A program made the translations under genes and the position numbers. A stretch of 64,000 nt of DNA from Kitasatospora sp. GP82. Lineage in GTDB: Bacteria > Actinomycetota > Actinomycetes > Streptomycetales > Streptomycetaceae. The stretch's first letter is position 1. Every line of letters begins with the position of its first letter. The notes under the pieces were generated by a model. That model saw only the letters and a program-made list of their open reading frames with translations. It ran no database searches and was not told where the DNA came from. Of this stretch, positions 32,401 through 41,824 are shown piece after piece. The DNA lies in contig NZ_JARZAJ010000027.1 in NCBI RefSeq assembly GCF_029892105.1, positions 1-64,000 of the forward strand, read 5' to 3'.

Positions 32401-35400
32401 TCAGACGCTCGCCTCCGCCGGGCGCTTGAACATCCGGGTGGCGGTGATCTCGCCGTGGATGGCCGGTCCTTCCGGGTCCTGCGGGGCCGGGAGACCGGGG
32501 CGCAGGTGTTCCTCCACCGAGATGTACTTCAGCCCGGCCCGCAGGTCGGCGTCGTTGCGCAGGCGGATGACCAGCGGGAACTCCGCCAGCGCGGTGGTGT
32601 CGAACAGGCCGGTGGTGTAGATCAGCTGGACCCCGAGGGCGTCCGCGACCGCGCGCTGGAGCTCCAGCAGGTAGGTGGCGTTGGCACGGCCGATCGGGTT
32701 GTCCAGGAAGAGCGTTCCGGCGTGGCGCAGTTGGGACTGGCCCCGGTCGTTGGCCCGCAGTGCGGCCATCGTGCAGTAGAGGGCGATGGCCGCGGTGAGC
32801 AGCTGGCCGCCGGAGAAGACGTCGGACATCTGGCCGACGCCGACGCGCTCGGCGCGCAGCACCGCGTCCGGCTTGAGGATCTCCACGCTGACGCCCCTGG
32901 GGCCGATCGCGGCGGCAACCCCGCGCAGCAGCAGGGACATTCCGTCGCGGCGCAGGTCGCTGTTCTTCTTGACGGCGGCCCGGGTGGCCTCGTCGATGAC
33001 CTCGCCGAGGCGCTCGACCAGTACGGCGTGGTCCGGGTCCTCGAAGCGGATCCGCAGGAACTCCTGCCCCGACCACTCCCCCAGGCCCTCGGGGAGGCGG
33101 GAGAGCCGCTGGGCGGCGCGCAGGGTGGTGAGCGAGCTCTCCACCAGGCCGCGCAGTCGGTCCACGATGCTGCCCCGGTTGCGTTCCAACTGCGCCAACT
33201 CGTCGGTGAGGACACGCAGTCGGGGCGCGAAGGCGGTGGCCCAGGCGGCGGCGTGGTCGGGCAGGGCGGCGGCGGGCAGTTCGCGGATCTGCTGGCGGGC
33301 GGGGGTACGGACGGCCTCGTAACGGGCCGCGTTGGCGTGCCGGATGAGCGCGTCGGCGGCGTCGCGGACGGCGAGTTCGGCGGCGGTCAGCTCGGTGGCG
33401 GCGGCGCGCAGCGTACGGCGGGTGTCGGTGGCGGCGGCGCGGGCCTCGGTGAGGCTGCCGAGGTAGGGCTCCGAACTCTGCTCGGGCTCCTCGGGGTTGT
33501 CGCGCAGACCGTCGCGGAGCTGGGCCGCGGCCTCGTCGAAGTCGGCGGCGGCGCTCTGCGCGGCGTCCAGGGTTCGCTGGAGGTCGGCGCACTCCAGGCG
33601 TGCCGTCTCGACCTGCTCGCGGCGCTCGGCGAGCAGCGAGGTGGCGGTGCGCAGCAGACTCTGGGCGTGCTCGGGGTCGGTCGGGACGAGGTCCTCGGGC
33701 AGCTCGGTGTGGGCCTCGGCGCCGTCGGCGGGGGCTGAGCGCTCGGCTTCGCCGCGCAGGCGGCCGAGTTGCTCGCTGGCGGCCTGGCTGCGGGCCTCGA
33801 TGGTGGCGACGAGTTCCTCGGCCCGGGATACTGCCGCCTGGCGGGCGGGGCCGTCGGCACCGTCGGGGCTGGAGAGCAGTTCCTCGGCGCGGGTGCGGAC
33901 CTTGTTGGTGAGCCGGTCGAGTTCGGTGGCGGCGGCGGCCTCGTCGCCCTCGGCGCGGGCCTGTTCGGCACGCAGATCGGCGCCGACGCCGACCTTCTCG
34001 TACAGCTGGGAGGCCGCCCGGTACGCCTCGCGCAGGGCGGGCAGCGAGGCGGGGGCCAGGTCGGGCTCGTCGATCTCGGTACCGGCGGAGATCTCGGCGC
34101 GTTCGGCACGCAGGGTGCGCGCGGTGCGGCGGGCGTCGTCGGCGGCGCGCTGGGCGGCACGGCGGTCCTCATCGCAGGTGCGGGCGCGTTCGGCGCAGAC
34201 GGCCTGACGGCGCTCGCACTCGGCGGCGTCCTCGGTGAGTTCGCGCCGGCGGCGGGCCCAGTTGGCGCGCTCGCGCAGGCGGAAGGCCAGACCGGCCAGC
34301 GCGTCGGCGCGGCGTCGGGCGCGCTGGGCGGCCTCGCGGCGCTCCTCGTGGGCGGTGGCCGCGGCGGTGTGGTCGGTCTCGGCCTCGGTGTGTTCGGCGC
34401 GCAGGGTGGCGAGTTCGGCGCCGGCGGTCTCGGCGGCGAGGGCGGCGGCCGCGACGGCTTCGGTGAGTTCGCCGAGGGTGCCGGGCGGGCAGCTGGCGTG
34501 CCAGGAGGCCAGGCGGGCGGCGAGGGCGCGGTCGTGGCCGAGGCGGGCGGCGAGTTCGCGGATGTGCTCCTCGCGGGCGGTGGCGCGGCCGCGCAGTTCA
34601 CGGCGCTCGTCGTCGGCGGCGCGCTCGTCGTGCATGGCCGGGTTTGGCGGCACGAGGAAGAACGCGGGCTCGTCGGCGATCGGGGCTACCAACGACGCGG
34701 CGGTGCCGACGGCGACGGTGGAGCGGGGCAGCAGGGCGGCGGCCTGGAGCGCCTCGCGGGCCCGGTCGAGCGAGCTGGGGTCGGTGACGACGACGCCGTC
34801 GACCAGCTCGGGACGGGCAGCCAGGATCGCGTCGTGGTCGGCCGGGTCGACGGACTGGGCGAGGTAGCGCCAGCCCGGCAGGGCGGGGATGCCGTGCTCG
34901 CCGAGGTACTCGACGGTTGCGAGCACGTCGGGGCCGGGCGGCAGCAGGCCACCGTCGCCGAGGGCAGCGAGGATCCGGGAGTCGTCGGCAGCGGCGGTAC
35001 GCAGGTCGAAGAGGGTGCGCTCGGCGGTGGCGATGGCCTGGTCGAGCTGTTCGCGCAGGTCGTCGGCGGTGACGTCGAGGACGGCGGGGGTGAGGAAGCC
35101 CTCCTCTTCCTCGGCGCCGTCCTGGTAGGGGGTGAGGGAGAGCAGGTCGGCGAGCCGGGGTTCGGCGGCGAGCTGTGCGGCAGTGCGCTGCTCGGCGGCG
35201 AGCGCGCGCCGGGTGGCCCCGAGGGCGTCGCTGGCGCGGGCGGCGGCCAGTTCGGCCTTGGCCTCCAGGGAGGCTGCCTCGCGGACCCGGACGGCGGACT
35301 GTTCGGCGGTGGCGCGGGCCTTCTCCAGCGCTGCGGTGGCGGCCTTCTCGGCGTCGGCGGCGTGCAGGGCGGCGCGGGCGGGGTCGGCCTGACCGTTGAT

Positions 35401-36972
35401 CGCGGCGTCCGCGTCGGCGTCGATCCAGCCGGCCTCGACGGCGGCCTGGGTCTCCTGCTCGACCTCGGCGAGGCGCTGGCGCAGGTGCTCCTCCTCGCTC
35501 CTGGCCTTCTGGGCGGCGGTCGCGGCGGCGGTGGCCTCGGCCTGGGCGGCGGAGCCGTGGCTCTGCAACTCCTCGGCGCGCAGCTCCTCCTGGTCGGCGC
35601 GGGTCTCGGCGGCGACGGCGGCGGTCTCCAGCGCGCGGGCCAGGGCGCCTGCGGCCTTGGCCCGCGCGGCGAGCGCGGGGGCGGCGTCCAGTTCGGCCTC
35701 GCGGATCGCGGCGGCGACGCGGGCGACCCGGTCGGCGGCGGCGCGGTGGCGCAGGACGGCCTCGGCTGCCTGCCAGGCGGAGTGCAGGGTGCGGGCCTCG
35801 GTGAGTTCGCGGCGCAGGGCGGCGGCCTCGGTGGTGGCGGCGGCGAGGCCCAGGGTGGCGTGCCGGTGGGTCAGTTCGGCGACGATCAGCGAGTGCCTGG
35901 TGCGGTCGGTCTCGGCGGCGGTGACGGCGCTCGCGGCGGCGGCGACCTCGACGGCCAGGTCGTGGGCGCGGTCGCGTTCGGCACCGGCCCGGGCGGCGAG
36001 GGCGTGGGCGAGGCGGCGGGTGCGGCGCTCGGCGGTGCGGTGGGTCTCGCGGACACTCTCGCGGGCGGTGGTGCAGTCGACGATGCGCTGGAGCAGATCG
36101 AGCGAGCCTGCGGTGAAGTCGCGTTCGGCGGTGAGTTCGGCCCGGCGGCCGAGCTTGGCGGCGAAGCCGTGGACGAGGTCGGCGAGGCCGTCGGTGTCGC
36201 GGGTGTCGGTGACCGCCCGCAGCAGCAGGTCGGTGAAGTCGGAGTCGTGCTTGACCGCGAAGAGACCGGCCGCCTCGCCCTCGTCGGCGTTCATCTCCCG
36301 CTGGTAGCGGAAGAGTTCGGGGTCGAGGCCGAGCTCGCCGAGGTGTTCCGTCCAGCGGTCGTGGCCGTCCTCGAAGGTGAGGTCGAGGTAGGGGTGGGCC
36401 TTGCCGGTCTCGGTGAGGGCGTCGCGGAAGCCCTTCATGGTGCGGCGCCGCCCCCGGGCCTTCTGGTCGGCCAGGTTGATCCGCTCGGCGACGGGGAGCG
36501 AGTCCAGGGTCAGGCCGGGTCCCGGACGGAAGGAGTACCAGAGCTCGGCGAACTTGCGCGGGTCGGAGGAGACCTGACGGCCGCGCCACTCGCTGACCTT
36601 GCCGACCACGATCAGCTCACCGGTGACGGTGTGCTGCCACTCCAGGGCGACGTGCCCGCAGTCGTCGGCGAGCAGGAACTTGCGCAGCACACCGGAGCTG
36701 GCGCCACCGAGGGTGTTGCGGTGCCCTGGCAGCATCACCGAGAAGATCAGCTTGAGCAGGACGGACTTGCCGCCGCCGTTCTCCAGGAAGAGCACACCGG
36801 CGGGCGCGGGGCGGCGCTGCGGGCCGTCCGGGTCCTCGCCGAACAGACCGATCTGCTGCGGCGCGGGCTCGGGCACCGGCTCGCCGACCCCGCGCAGGTC
36901 GAGCACGGTGTCGGCGTAGCGGGCGCCGGCCGGTCCGATCGAGTAGAGGCGGACCCGGTTGAGCTCGTACAT
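32401..36972 (-). CDS. SMC-like coiled-coil ATPase (MukB/JetC-like)
   Basis: A 1523-residue ABC-type ATPase. The N-terminal head has Walker A ENGGGKS (residues 64-70); the C-terminal head has the signature SGGQ (1387-1390) and a Walker B-like LFLDNP (1421-1426). About 1000 residues between are Ala/Glu/Arg-rich and coiled-coil, typical of SMC, MukB, MksB and JetC proteins. The residue after the Walker B Asp is Asn, not the usual catalytic Glu. It ends a three-gene minus-strand operon with a kleisin-like and a winged-helix subunit. The role is probably DNA loop extrusion, in chromosome organisation or plasmid defence. A very long open frame on the opposite strand is an artefact of GC bias. Confidence 0.8.
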   Translation of the reverse strand: MYELNRVRLYSIGPAGARYADTVLDLRGVGEPVPEPAPQQIGLFGEDPDGPQRRPAPAGVLFLENGGGKSVLLKLIFSVMLPGHRNTLGGASSGVLRKFLLADDCGHVALEWQHTVTGELIVVGKVSEWRGRQVSSDPRKFAELWYSFRPGPGLTLDSLPVAERINLADQKARGRRRTMKGFRDALTETGKAHPYLDLTFEDGHDRWTEHLGELGLDPELFRYQREMNADEGEAAGLFAVKHDSDFTDLLLRAVTDTRDTDGLADLVHGFAAKLGRRAELTAERDFTAGSLDLLQRIVDCTTARESVRETHRTAERRTRRLAHALAARAGAERDRAHDLAVEVAAAASAVTAAETDRTRHSLIVAELTHRHATLGLAAATTEAAALRRELTEARTLHSAWQAAEAVLRHRAAADRVARVAAAIREAELDAAPALAARAKAAGALARALETAAVAAETRADQEELRAEELQSHGSAAQAEATAAATAAQKARSEEEHLRQRLAEVEQETQAAVEAGWIDADADAAINGQADPARAALHAADAEKAATAALEKARATAEQSAVRVREAASLEAKAELAAARASDALGATRRALAAEQRTAAQLAAEPRLADLLSLTPYQDGAEEEEGFLTPAVLDVTADDLREQLDQAIATAERTLFDLRTAAADDSRILAALGDGGLLPPGPDVLATVEYLGEHGIPALPGWRYLAQSVDPADHDAILAARPELVDGVVVTDPSSLDRAREALQAAALLPRSTVAVGTAASLVAPIADEPAFFLVPPNPAMHDERAADDERRELRGRATAREEHIRELAARLGHDRALAARLASWHASCPPGTLGELTEAVAAAALAAETAGAELATLRAEHTEAETDHTAAATAHEERREAAQRARRRADALAGLAFRLRERANWARRRRELTEDAAECERRQAVCAERARTCDEDRRAAQRAADDARRTARTLRAERAEISAGTEIDEPDLAPASLPALREAYRAASQLYEKVGVGADLRAEQARAEGDEAAAATELDRLTNKVRTRAEELLSSPDGADGPARQAAVSRAEELVATIEARSQAASEQLGRLRGEAERSAPADGAEAHTELPEDLVPTDPEHAQSLLRTATSLLAERREQVETARLECADLQRTLDAAQSAAADFDEAAAQLRDGLRDNPEEPEQSSEPYLGSLTEARAAATDTRRTLRAAATELTAAELAVRDAADALIRHANAARYEAVRTPARQQIRELPAAALPDHAAAWATAFAPRLRVLTDELAQLERNRGSIVDRLRGLVESSLTTLRAAQRLSRLPEGLGEWSGQEFLRIRFEDPDHAVLVERLGEVIDEATRAAVKKNSDLRRDGMSLLLRGVAAAIGPRGVSVEILKPDAVLRAERVGVGQMSDVFSGGQLLTAAIALYCTMAALRANDRGQSQLRHAGTLFLDNPIGRANATYLLELQRAVADALGVQLIYTTGLFDTTALAEFPLVIRLRNDADLRAGLKYISVEEHLRPGLPAPQDPEGPAIHGEITATRMFKRPAEASV

Positions 36973-37139
36973 GAGGTGCGGTTTCTCCTGGAGCTGAGCT
37001 GATCAGAGCGCTGGGGCTGGGCTGAACAGGGTGCTGGGGCTGAGCTGAACTCAGGATCTGGGCGGCGGACTTGGACGGAGGGGCTGGACAGCGTAGCTGC
37101 TCAGCGGGGCTGGGCGGAGCAGCTGGGCGGGGTGGCTGC
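36973..37139 (-). repeat. Short direct repeats between condensin subunit genes
   Basis: The gap contains imperfect direct repeats of GCTGGGGCTGAGCTGAAC (for example 37011-37028 and 37036-37053) and further GCTGGGCGGAGC-like units. No gene is seen. Confidence 0.5.
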
Positions 37140-38012
37140 TCAGAGGGCGTGGAAGGGCAGGCCGGCGTCCGCAACCAGGTCCTCGCTGTGGTCGGCGGGC
37201 AGCAGCGTCGCGGCGCCGTCGCCGACGGCGACCACGCCGAGGTCGAGCAGCTCGGCCATGGCGGCGCTGCCCGCCAGGTCGCGGACCTGGAGCTGGTAGC
37301 GCGCGGTGGTGCGGTAGGTGCCGCCGGAGTCGTCGGAGACCTTCTGCAGGAAGCCGGAGTCGACCAGGAAGAGCACGGCCTTGGAGACGATGCCGATGGT
37401 GGAACCGGCCAGGCGGCGGGCGTCCTTGGTGGCACCGGTGGCGCTGCGGCGGGCCCAGACCCGCCAGGCGGACTCCAGTCCTGGTGCATCGCTGGCCGGG
37501 TCGGTGTTGGCACCCTCGGCCTCGGCCTGCTGTTCGAGCCTTCGGCAGGCCTGCCGGACGAAGGCGTCCACACCGTTGACGCTGACCCGGCCGAGGTAGC
37601 CGTCGTCGGCAAGATCCTCGGGACGCGGGAAGGCCATCGCGGCCACGGCCAGGTGGGCCAGGCCGTGCAGGAAGCGGTCGGTGGACTCGGAGGAGGCCCG
37701 GCGGGAGTAGTCGCCCATCCGGACGGCGAAGACGGAGTCCTCGGCGGCGGCGACGGCCATGCCCGCGCGCGGCGAGACCTCCAGGACGACCAGGCCCATA
37801 CCGGTGGCCACCGCGTCCGCGAGCCGGGCGAAGGCCGGATCCTCCCGGTGACGGCGGATCAGCTCGGCGTACTCGGCGTCACGGGCCGGGAGCAGCTTGG
37901 CCTGGAGGCCGAAGGAGACCAGCCGGGCGGCGTCGGCCACGTCGGCGGGGGTGATCGGGGCCGGGGCGGGCTCGGGTTCGGGCGCCCAGGACGCGTCAGG
38001 GTGAGTGATCAC
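37140..38012 (-). CDS. MukE/JetB-like winged-helix subunit of the SMC-like complex
   Basis: A 290-residue protein of unknown exact family. It has a Pro-rich N terminus, then helical segments and a C-terminal part (VSKAVLFLVDSGFLQKVSDDSGGTYRTTARYQLQVRDL) that looks like a winged helix. Its size and position between the kleisin-like and ATPase genes match the KITE subunits MukE/MksE/JetB. The GTG at 38012 has AAGGAG eight bases upstream, which decides against a longer frame starting at 38162. Confidence 0.65.
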   Translation of the reverse strand: MITHPDASWAPEPEPAPAPITPADVADAARLVSFGLQAKLLPARDAEYAELIRRHREDPAFARLADAVATGMGLVVLEVSPRAGMAVAAAEDSVFAVRMGDYSRRASSESTDRFLHGLAHLAVAAMAFPRPEDLADDGYLGRVSVNGVDAFVRQACRRLEQQAEAEGANTDPASDAPGLESAWRVWARRSATGATKDARRLAGSTIGIVSKAVLFLVDSGFLQKVSDDSGGTYRTTARYQLQVRDLAGSAAMAELLDLGVVAVGDGAATLLPADHSEDLVADAGLPFHAL

Positions 38013-38262
38013 GGGCGGTGCTCCTTGCGGACGGTGCGGGGGTGGCCTGAAGTACATGAGCTCGGGGGCTGGGGGCAACTCCCAAGGGGCACGCGGAACC
38101 GCGCCAAGCGGAGGACACCGACGCCGCACCGTCGCCCGGCGGGCAAGTGGCACCCGCTCCACGGGAGAACGCGAGGTGCCGAGTGCTCTCCTGCCCCGGC
38201 TGAACGTCCGGCGCCCGCCGGCTCGCGCAGTTCCCCGCGTCCGTGGCGGGGGGCCGGCGTCG

Positions 38263-39795
38263 TCACTTTGCGTCCTTGCGGTCGGCCGCCATGCCGATGG
38301 CGTCCAGCAGGGCGCTGCCGACGATCAGGTCGGCGCCGCCGAACTCGGGGTCGTCCAGCCGGGTGCCGTCGTCCACGGCGAAGAGCAGGCGCTCCTCGCC
38401 CTGCCGGTAGGCCGTGCCGACCGGCGGGCTGGCGGCGTGCACGGCGAGCAGGGCGACCAGGTACGGCAGTTCCGGGTCCTGGTGGCGGGCCTCGGCGAGC
38501 AGGCCGGAGAGGCGCCGGGGAGCGTCGGCGGGGAGGTCGAGCAGCTCCAGCGCGGCCTCCAGCTGGGCCTCGGAGAAGCGGCTGTCGTCGGGTGTGGCGA
38601 CCAGGTCGGGGTCGGGCAGCTCGGCGCCGAGGTGCTCGCGCTCGACGGGCGGGGTGAGCAGCAGGTCCACCAGGTCGGCGACGCGCACGGAGACCGGCGT
38701 GCGCAGACCGGCGCCCCGGGCGAAGAAGGCGTCGGTCGGCCGGATCGCCTCGGTTATCGGAAGGCCGAGCAGCGGGGCGAGCAGCTGGCCGTAGAGGTCG
38801 ATACCACTGCACGAACCGGGCGTGGCGAAGGCCTGACGGTCCTGCTCGGCACGGAACAGCGGGCCTGCCTCCAGCAGGCGGGTCTGCAACTGGGTGTGGC
38901 GCCGGATGCAGTCCTTGACGATGTCGACCAGCTCGGCGGCGCGGCGCTTGTGCTCCGGCTCCTCCGTCTCGTCCCGGGCCTTGCGGATGTTGGTGAGGAT
39001 CGCGTTCTCGTGCCGGTAGCGGTCGGCGATGTGGTCGAGGGCCTCGTCGATCAGATCGGGGATGGCCTGCATCCAGTCCACCGCGCGGACGTTGCGCCGG
39101 GTGGCCTCCAGGGCGCGGCGCAGCGTCTCGGCGTACTGGACGGTGCGGTAGCGGGCCTGCTCGGCGGCGAGCTGGGCGTCGGCCAGACGGCCGCGACGGA
39201 TCAGCACCTCCAGCTTGACCTCGGCGGCGATCTGAGCGGACGTCACATCGGTGTCGAGCGCGCCGACCAGGACGTTGACCGCCTCGTCCGTGGTGCGCAG
39301 GTAGACGCCGCCGTCGAGGCCCGGGACCTCCTCGATCAGCTTGAAGTCGTAGTCCCGGCGGACGTACTCGCCGTCGGCGCCGAAGGTGCCGTAGACGGCG
39401 CGGAAGCCCCGGTCGACGCTGCCGACGTTGATCAGCGACTCCAGCACCCAGCGGGCGACCCGCTCGTGCTCGGCGGCGGCGCGGCCGGGGTTCTGTGCGG
39501 CGGCCCGGGGCAGCAGACGGGCGAGCACGGCGTCCCGGTCGGCCCCGGTGTCGAAGTCCATGTTGAGCGTGACCAGGTCGATGACGGCCAGGCCGACCTC
39601 GGCCATGGTGTACGAGCTGTACTCGCCGGCCAGGTTGACCTTGCGGTTGTCGAGGTCGTGCAGCGGGGCGGTGCAGGCCAGCGCCTTGAGCCGACGGGCG
39701 AGTCCTTCGTCGGCGGCCGGGCCCGGGGCGGGCCGGGTGGCTGCGGCGGGCGGCCGGAACTCGTACTCGGCGCTCTGATCTGCGATGGCGGTCAC
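38263..39795 (-). CDS. MukF/JetA-like kleisin subunit of the SMC-like complex
   Basis: A 510-residue, mostly helical protein, first gene of the condensin-like operon. The N-terminal half has a winged-helix-like section (GVYLRTTDEAVNVLVGALD) followed by long amphipathic helices (VKLEVLIRRGRLADAQLAAEQARYRTVQ...), as in MukF, MksF and JetA. I infer that it bridges the ATPase heads. The GTG at 39795 has no Shine-Dalgarno; TAATCT about eight bases upstream could be a -10 box, so the mRNA may be leaderless. A 250-base gap separates it from the next subunit. Confidence 0.68.
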   Translation of the reverse strand: MTAIADQSAEYEFRPPAAATRPAPGPAADEGLARRLKALACTAPLHDLDNRKVNLAGEYSSYTMAEVGLAVIDLVTLNMDFDTGADRDAVLARLLPRAAAQNPGRAAAEHERVARWVLESLINVGSVDRGFRAVYGTFGADGEYVRRDYDFKLIEEVPGLDGGVYLRTTDEAVNVLVGALDTDVTSAQIAAEVKLEVLIRRGRLADAQLAAEQARYRTVQYAETLRRALEATRRNVRAVDWMQAIPDLIDEALDHIADRYRHENAILTNIRKARDETEEPEHKRRAAELVDIVKDCIRRHTQLQTRLLEAGPLFRAEQDRQAFATPGSCSGIDLYGQLLAPLLGLPITEAIRPTDAFFARGAGLRTPVSVRVADLVDLLLTPPVEREHLGAELPDPDLVATPDDSRFSEAQLEAALELLDLPADAPRRLSGLLAEARHQDPELPYLVALLAVHAASPPVGTAYRQGEERLLFAVDDGTRLDDPEFGGADLIVGSALLDAIGMAADRKDAK

Positions 39796-39965
39796 GGGGG
39801 ACAAGATTAGAGGTTCGCACCCACAAGGTCCGAAACGAGCCCGCTTGTCCCGGTTCCCAGGGGCTCGGCCCAATGTTGAACGTGTTCAATTCCAGGCCTA
39901 GAGTCAGGGACCGAGCGACCGGGGAGCAGGCCCGGGCCGCTCCTTCGACCTGGGGGTGCACGAGG

Positions 39966-40526
39966 ATGACGGACGATCGGGGTGCGTCGGACGATCGGGG
40001 TCCGGCGCAGGGCGCGGCCGAGCTGCGACGCGTCAGGACGTGGTTGTGGATCTTCGTGGTCTGCCTGGTGCTCAGCGGACTGACCGCCTTCCCGCTGGAG
40101 AGCGAGTCCCGCTGGCTGGCGGAGCTGGTGGGCGGCTCGCCACTGGGCCGCGCCTTCCCGGAGACGACGGCCTGGGCGGAGCGGGTGCGCGACGGGCTGG
40201 CCGACACCAACACGCGCTACCCCTTCCTCGCCTACGGCACCGACTGGCTCGCCTTCGCACACCTGGTGATCGCGGTGGCGTTCTGGGGACCGCTGCAGGA
40301 TCCGGTCCGCAATGTCTGGGTGATCAGGTGGGCCATGATCGCCTGCGCCGGGATCATTCCGCTGGCGCTGATCTGCGGGCCACTGCGGGGTATTCCGCTG
40401 TACTGGCGCTTTGTCGATATGTCGTTCGGCGTGGTGGGCGTGGTTCCCCTGCTGATCGTGCTGCGCGGGATCCAGCGGTTGGAGCGGGCCACTGCGCCGC
40501 GGGGTGAAAGTCCGCTGGCAGCCTGA
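39966..40526 (+). CDS. Four-helix membrane protein of unknown function
   Basis: A 186-residue protein with about four transmembrane segments (near residues 30-48, 95-115, 120-140 and 150-170). The tail is basic. A polar N terminus with DDRGASDDRGP precedes the first helix. I do not recognise a family with confidence. The ATG at 39966 was preferred to an upstream frame start because the region upstream is promoter-like and AT-rich. It diverges from the condensin operon. Confidence 0.7.
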   Translation: MTDDRGASDDRGPAQGAAELRRVRTWLWIFVVCLVLSGLTAFPLESESRWLAELVGGSPLGRAFPETTAWAERVRDGLADTNTRYPFLAYGTDWLAFAHLVIAVAFWGPLQDPVRNVWVIRWAMIACAGIIPLALICGPLRGIPLYWRFVDMSFGVVGVVPLLIVLRGIQRLERATAPRGESPLAA

Positions 40527-40887
40527 CCCCGCGGGCGGTGCTCTCCGGGCGCCGCCCTCCGGGCATGCGGTCGGCCCCGCACCGCGTCCGGGCGCGGGAA
40601 CCCGGCGGCAAATCCTCTCCCTGCTTACAGAGTTGCCCGCACGGTTCCGCACATCCCTGCGGCAGTGCACGGTGACCGCCGACGGAGAACCCCGGCCGGA
40701 CAGACTCCGGTGCAGCACGAGGGCTTGTTCCGTGAAACGTTCCGCCACTCGAGGGAGCGCGCACCGGACGGTGCGCGCTCCTGCTACGGGTCAGGTTCAC
40801 CCGGGCCACCGGCCAGGCCCTACGATCAACCCGAACAGCGGGCGTGGGCAGGCGCGGCAGCAGCAGGACGCGGGAGGCGGGCGTGGC
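40527..40887 (+). other. Intergenic region before pxpA
   Basis: About 360 bases without a convincing gene. It contains a strong hairpin at 40753-40782 and then the presumed pxpA promoter and ribosome site (GGGAGG at about 40872-40877). Confidence 0.55.
40753..40782 (+). terminator. Strong hairpin upstream of pxpA
   Basis: GGGAGCGCGCACC pairs with GGTGCGCGCTCCT. It probably ends upstream transcription. Confidence 0.7.
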
Positions 40888-41664
40888 GTGGCCGATGCGG
40901 TGATCGATCTCAATGCGGATCTCGGCGAGGGGTTCGGACGCTGGAGCCTGACCGACGACGAGGCCCTGCTCTCCGTGGTGACCAGCGCCAACGTGGCCTG
41001 CGGATTCCACGCCGGCGACCCGTCGATCATGCGCCGGGTCTGCGCGCTGGCCGCCGAGCGCGGAGTGCGGATCGGCGCCCAGGTCTCCTACCGTGACCTG
41101 GCCGGTTTTGGACGCCGTGCGATGGACGTCCCTCCGGAGGAGCTGGCCGACGAGATCGCGTACCAGATCGGCGCCCTCCAGGTCTTCGCCCGCGCGGCCG
41201 GCTCCCGGGTCTCGTACGTCAAACCGCACGGCGCCCTCTACAACAAGGTGGCCGGTGACTCGGAGCAGGCCGAGGCGGTGGTCGCCGGAGTGCTGCGGGC
41301 CGGGGCGGTGTGCGACGGACCACTGCCCGTGCTCGGACTGCCGGGCTCGCGGCTGCTGGCCGTGGCCGAGGGGGTCGGACTCCCGGTGGTGGCCGAGGCT
41401 TTCGCCGACCGGGCGTACACCTGGGCGGGCACGCTGGTGCCGCGCCGCGACCCGGAGGCCGTGGTGCACGACCCGGAGTCGGTGATCGCCCGCGCGGTCG
41501 GCATCGCCAGGGACGGCCTGGTCACCGCCGTCGGCGGCGAACCGGTCGCTGTCGAGGCCCGCTCACTGTGTGTCCACGGTGACACCCCGGGCGCGGCGCA
41601 GCTCGCCTGGCGGGTTCGCGGGGCGCTGGCCTCGGCGGGCGTACGGGTCGAACCGTTCTCCTGA
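40888..41664 (+). CDS. pxpA: 5-oxoprolinase subunit A (LamB/YcsF family)
   Basis: A 258-residue protein. DLNADLGEGFGRW, NVACGFHAGDP, GAQVSYRDLAGFGRR and YVKPHGALYN are the diagnostic motifs. With PxpB and PxpC it forms the ATP-dependent complex that opens 5-oxoproline (pyroglutamate) to glutamate in the cytosol. The GTG at 40888 follows GGGAGG. It is the first of three genes in the usual order. Confidence 0.93.
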   Translation: MADAVIDLNADLGEGFGRWSLTDDEALLSVVTSANVACGFHAGDPSIMRRVCALAAERGVRIGAQVSYRDLAGFGRRAMDVPPEELADEIAYQIGALQVFARAAGSRVSYVKPHGALYNKVAGDSEQAEAVVAGVLRAGAVCDGPLPVLGLPGSRLLAVAEGVGLPVVAEAFADRAYTWAGTLVPRRDPEAVVHDPESVIARAVGIARDGLVTAVGGEPVAVEARSLCVHGDTPGAAQLAWRVRGALASAGVRVEPFS

Positions 41665-41721
41665 CGAGACCTCGGCGCGCAACCGGGACACCGAGAGGCA
41701 ACTCGGCGGCGGCGCCCGGCG

Positions 41722-41824
41722 GATGATGGCAGGGGATGGCGGAGCCCGGCGGGGGATGGCAGGGGATGGCCCCGGGGATCACGGGCGATGGCCCGGGATC
41801 GCGGATGATGGCAGGAGGTGGCGG
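41722..41824 (+). repeat. Direct repeats of a GGGATGGC-type unit between pxpA and pxpB
   Basis: Variants of GGGATGGC, GATGATGGCAGG and CGGATGATGGCAGGAGG recur at least seven times in about 100 bases, ending in the pxpB ribosome site. The last repeat supplies AGGAGG at 41813-41818. Confidence 0.75.

Noticed and set aside
33769-37002. A plus-strand open frame of more than 1000 codons opposite the SMC-like gene
   Set aside because: Its sequence is Gly/Ala/Val-rich without motifs, has no ribosome site, and mirrors the coiled-coil gene on the minus strand. It results from GC bias.
38013-38162. A longer N terminus for the winged-helix condensin subunit
   Set aside because: The extension is Pro/Arg-rich and the GTG at 38012 has a well-spaced AAGGAG.
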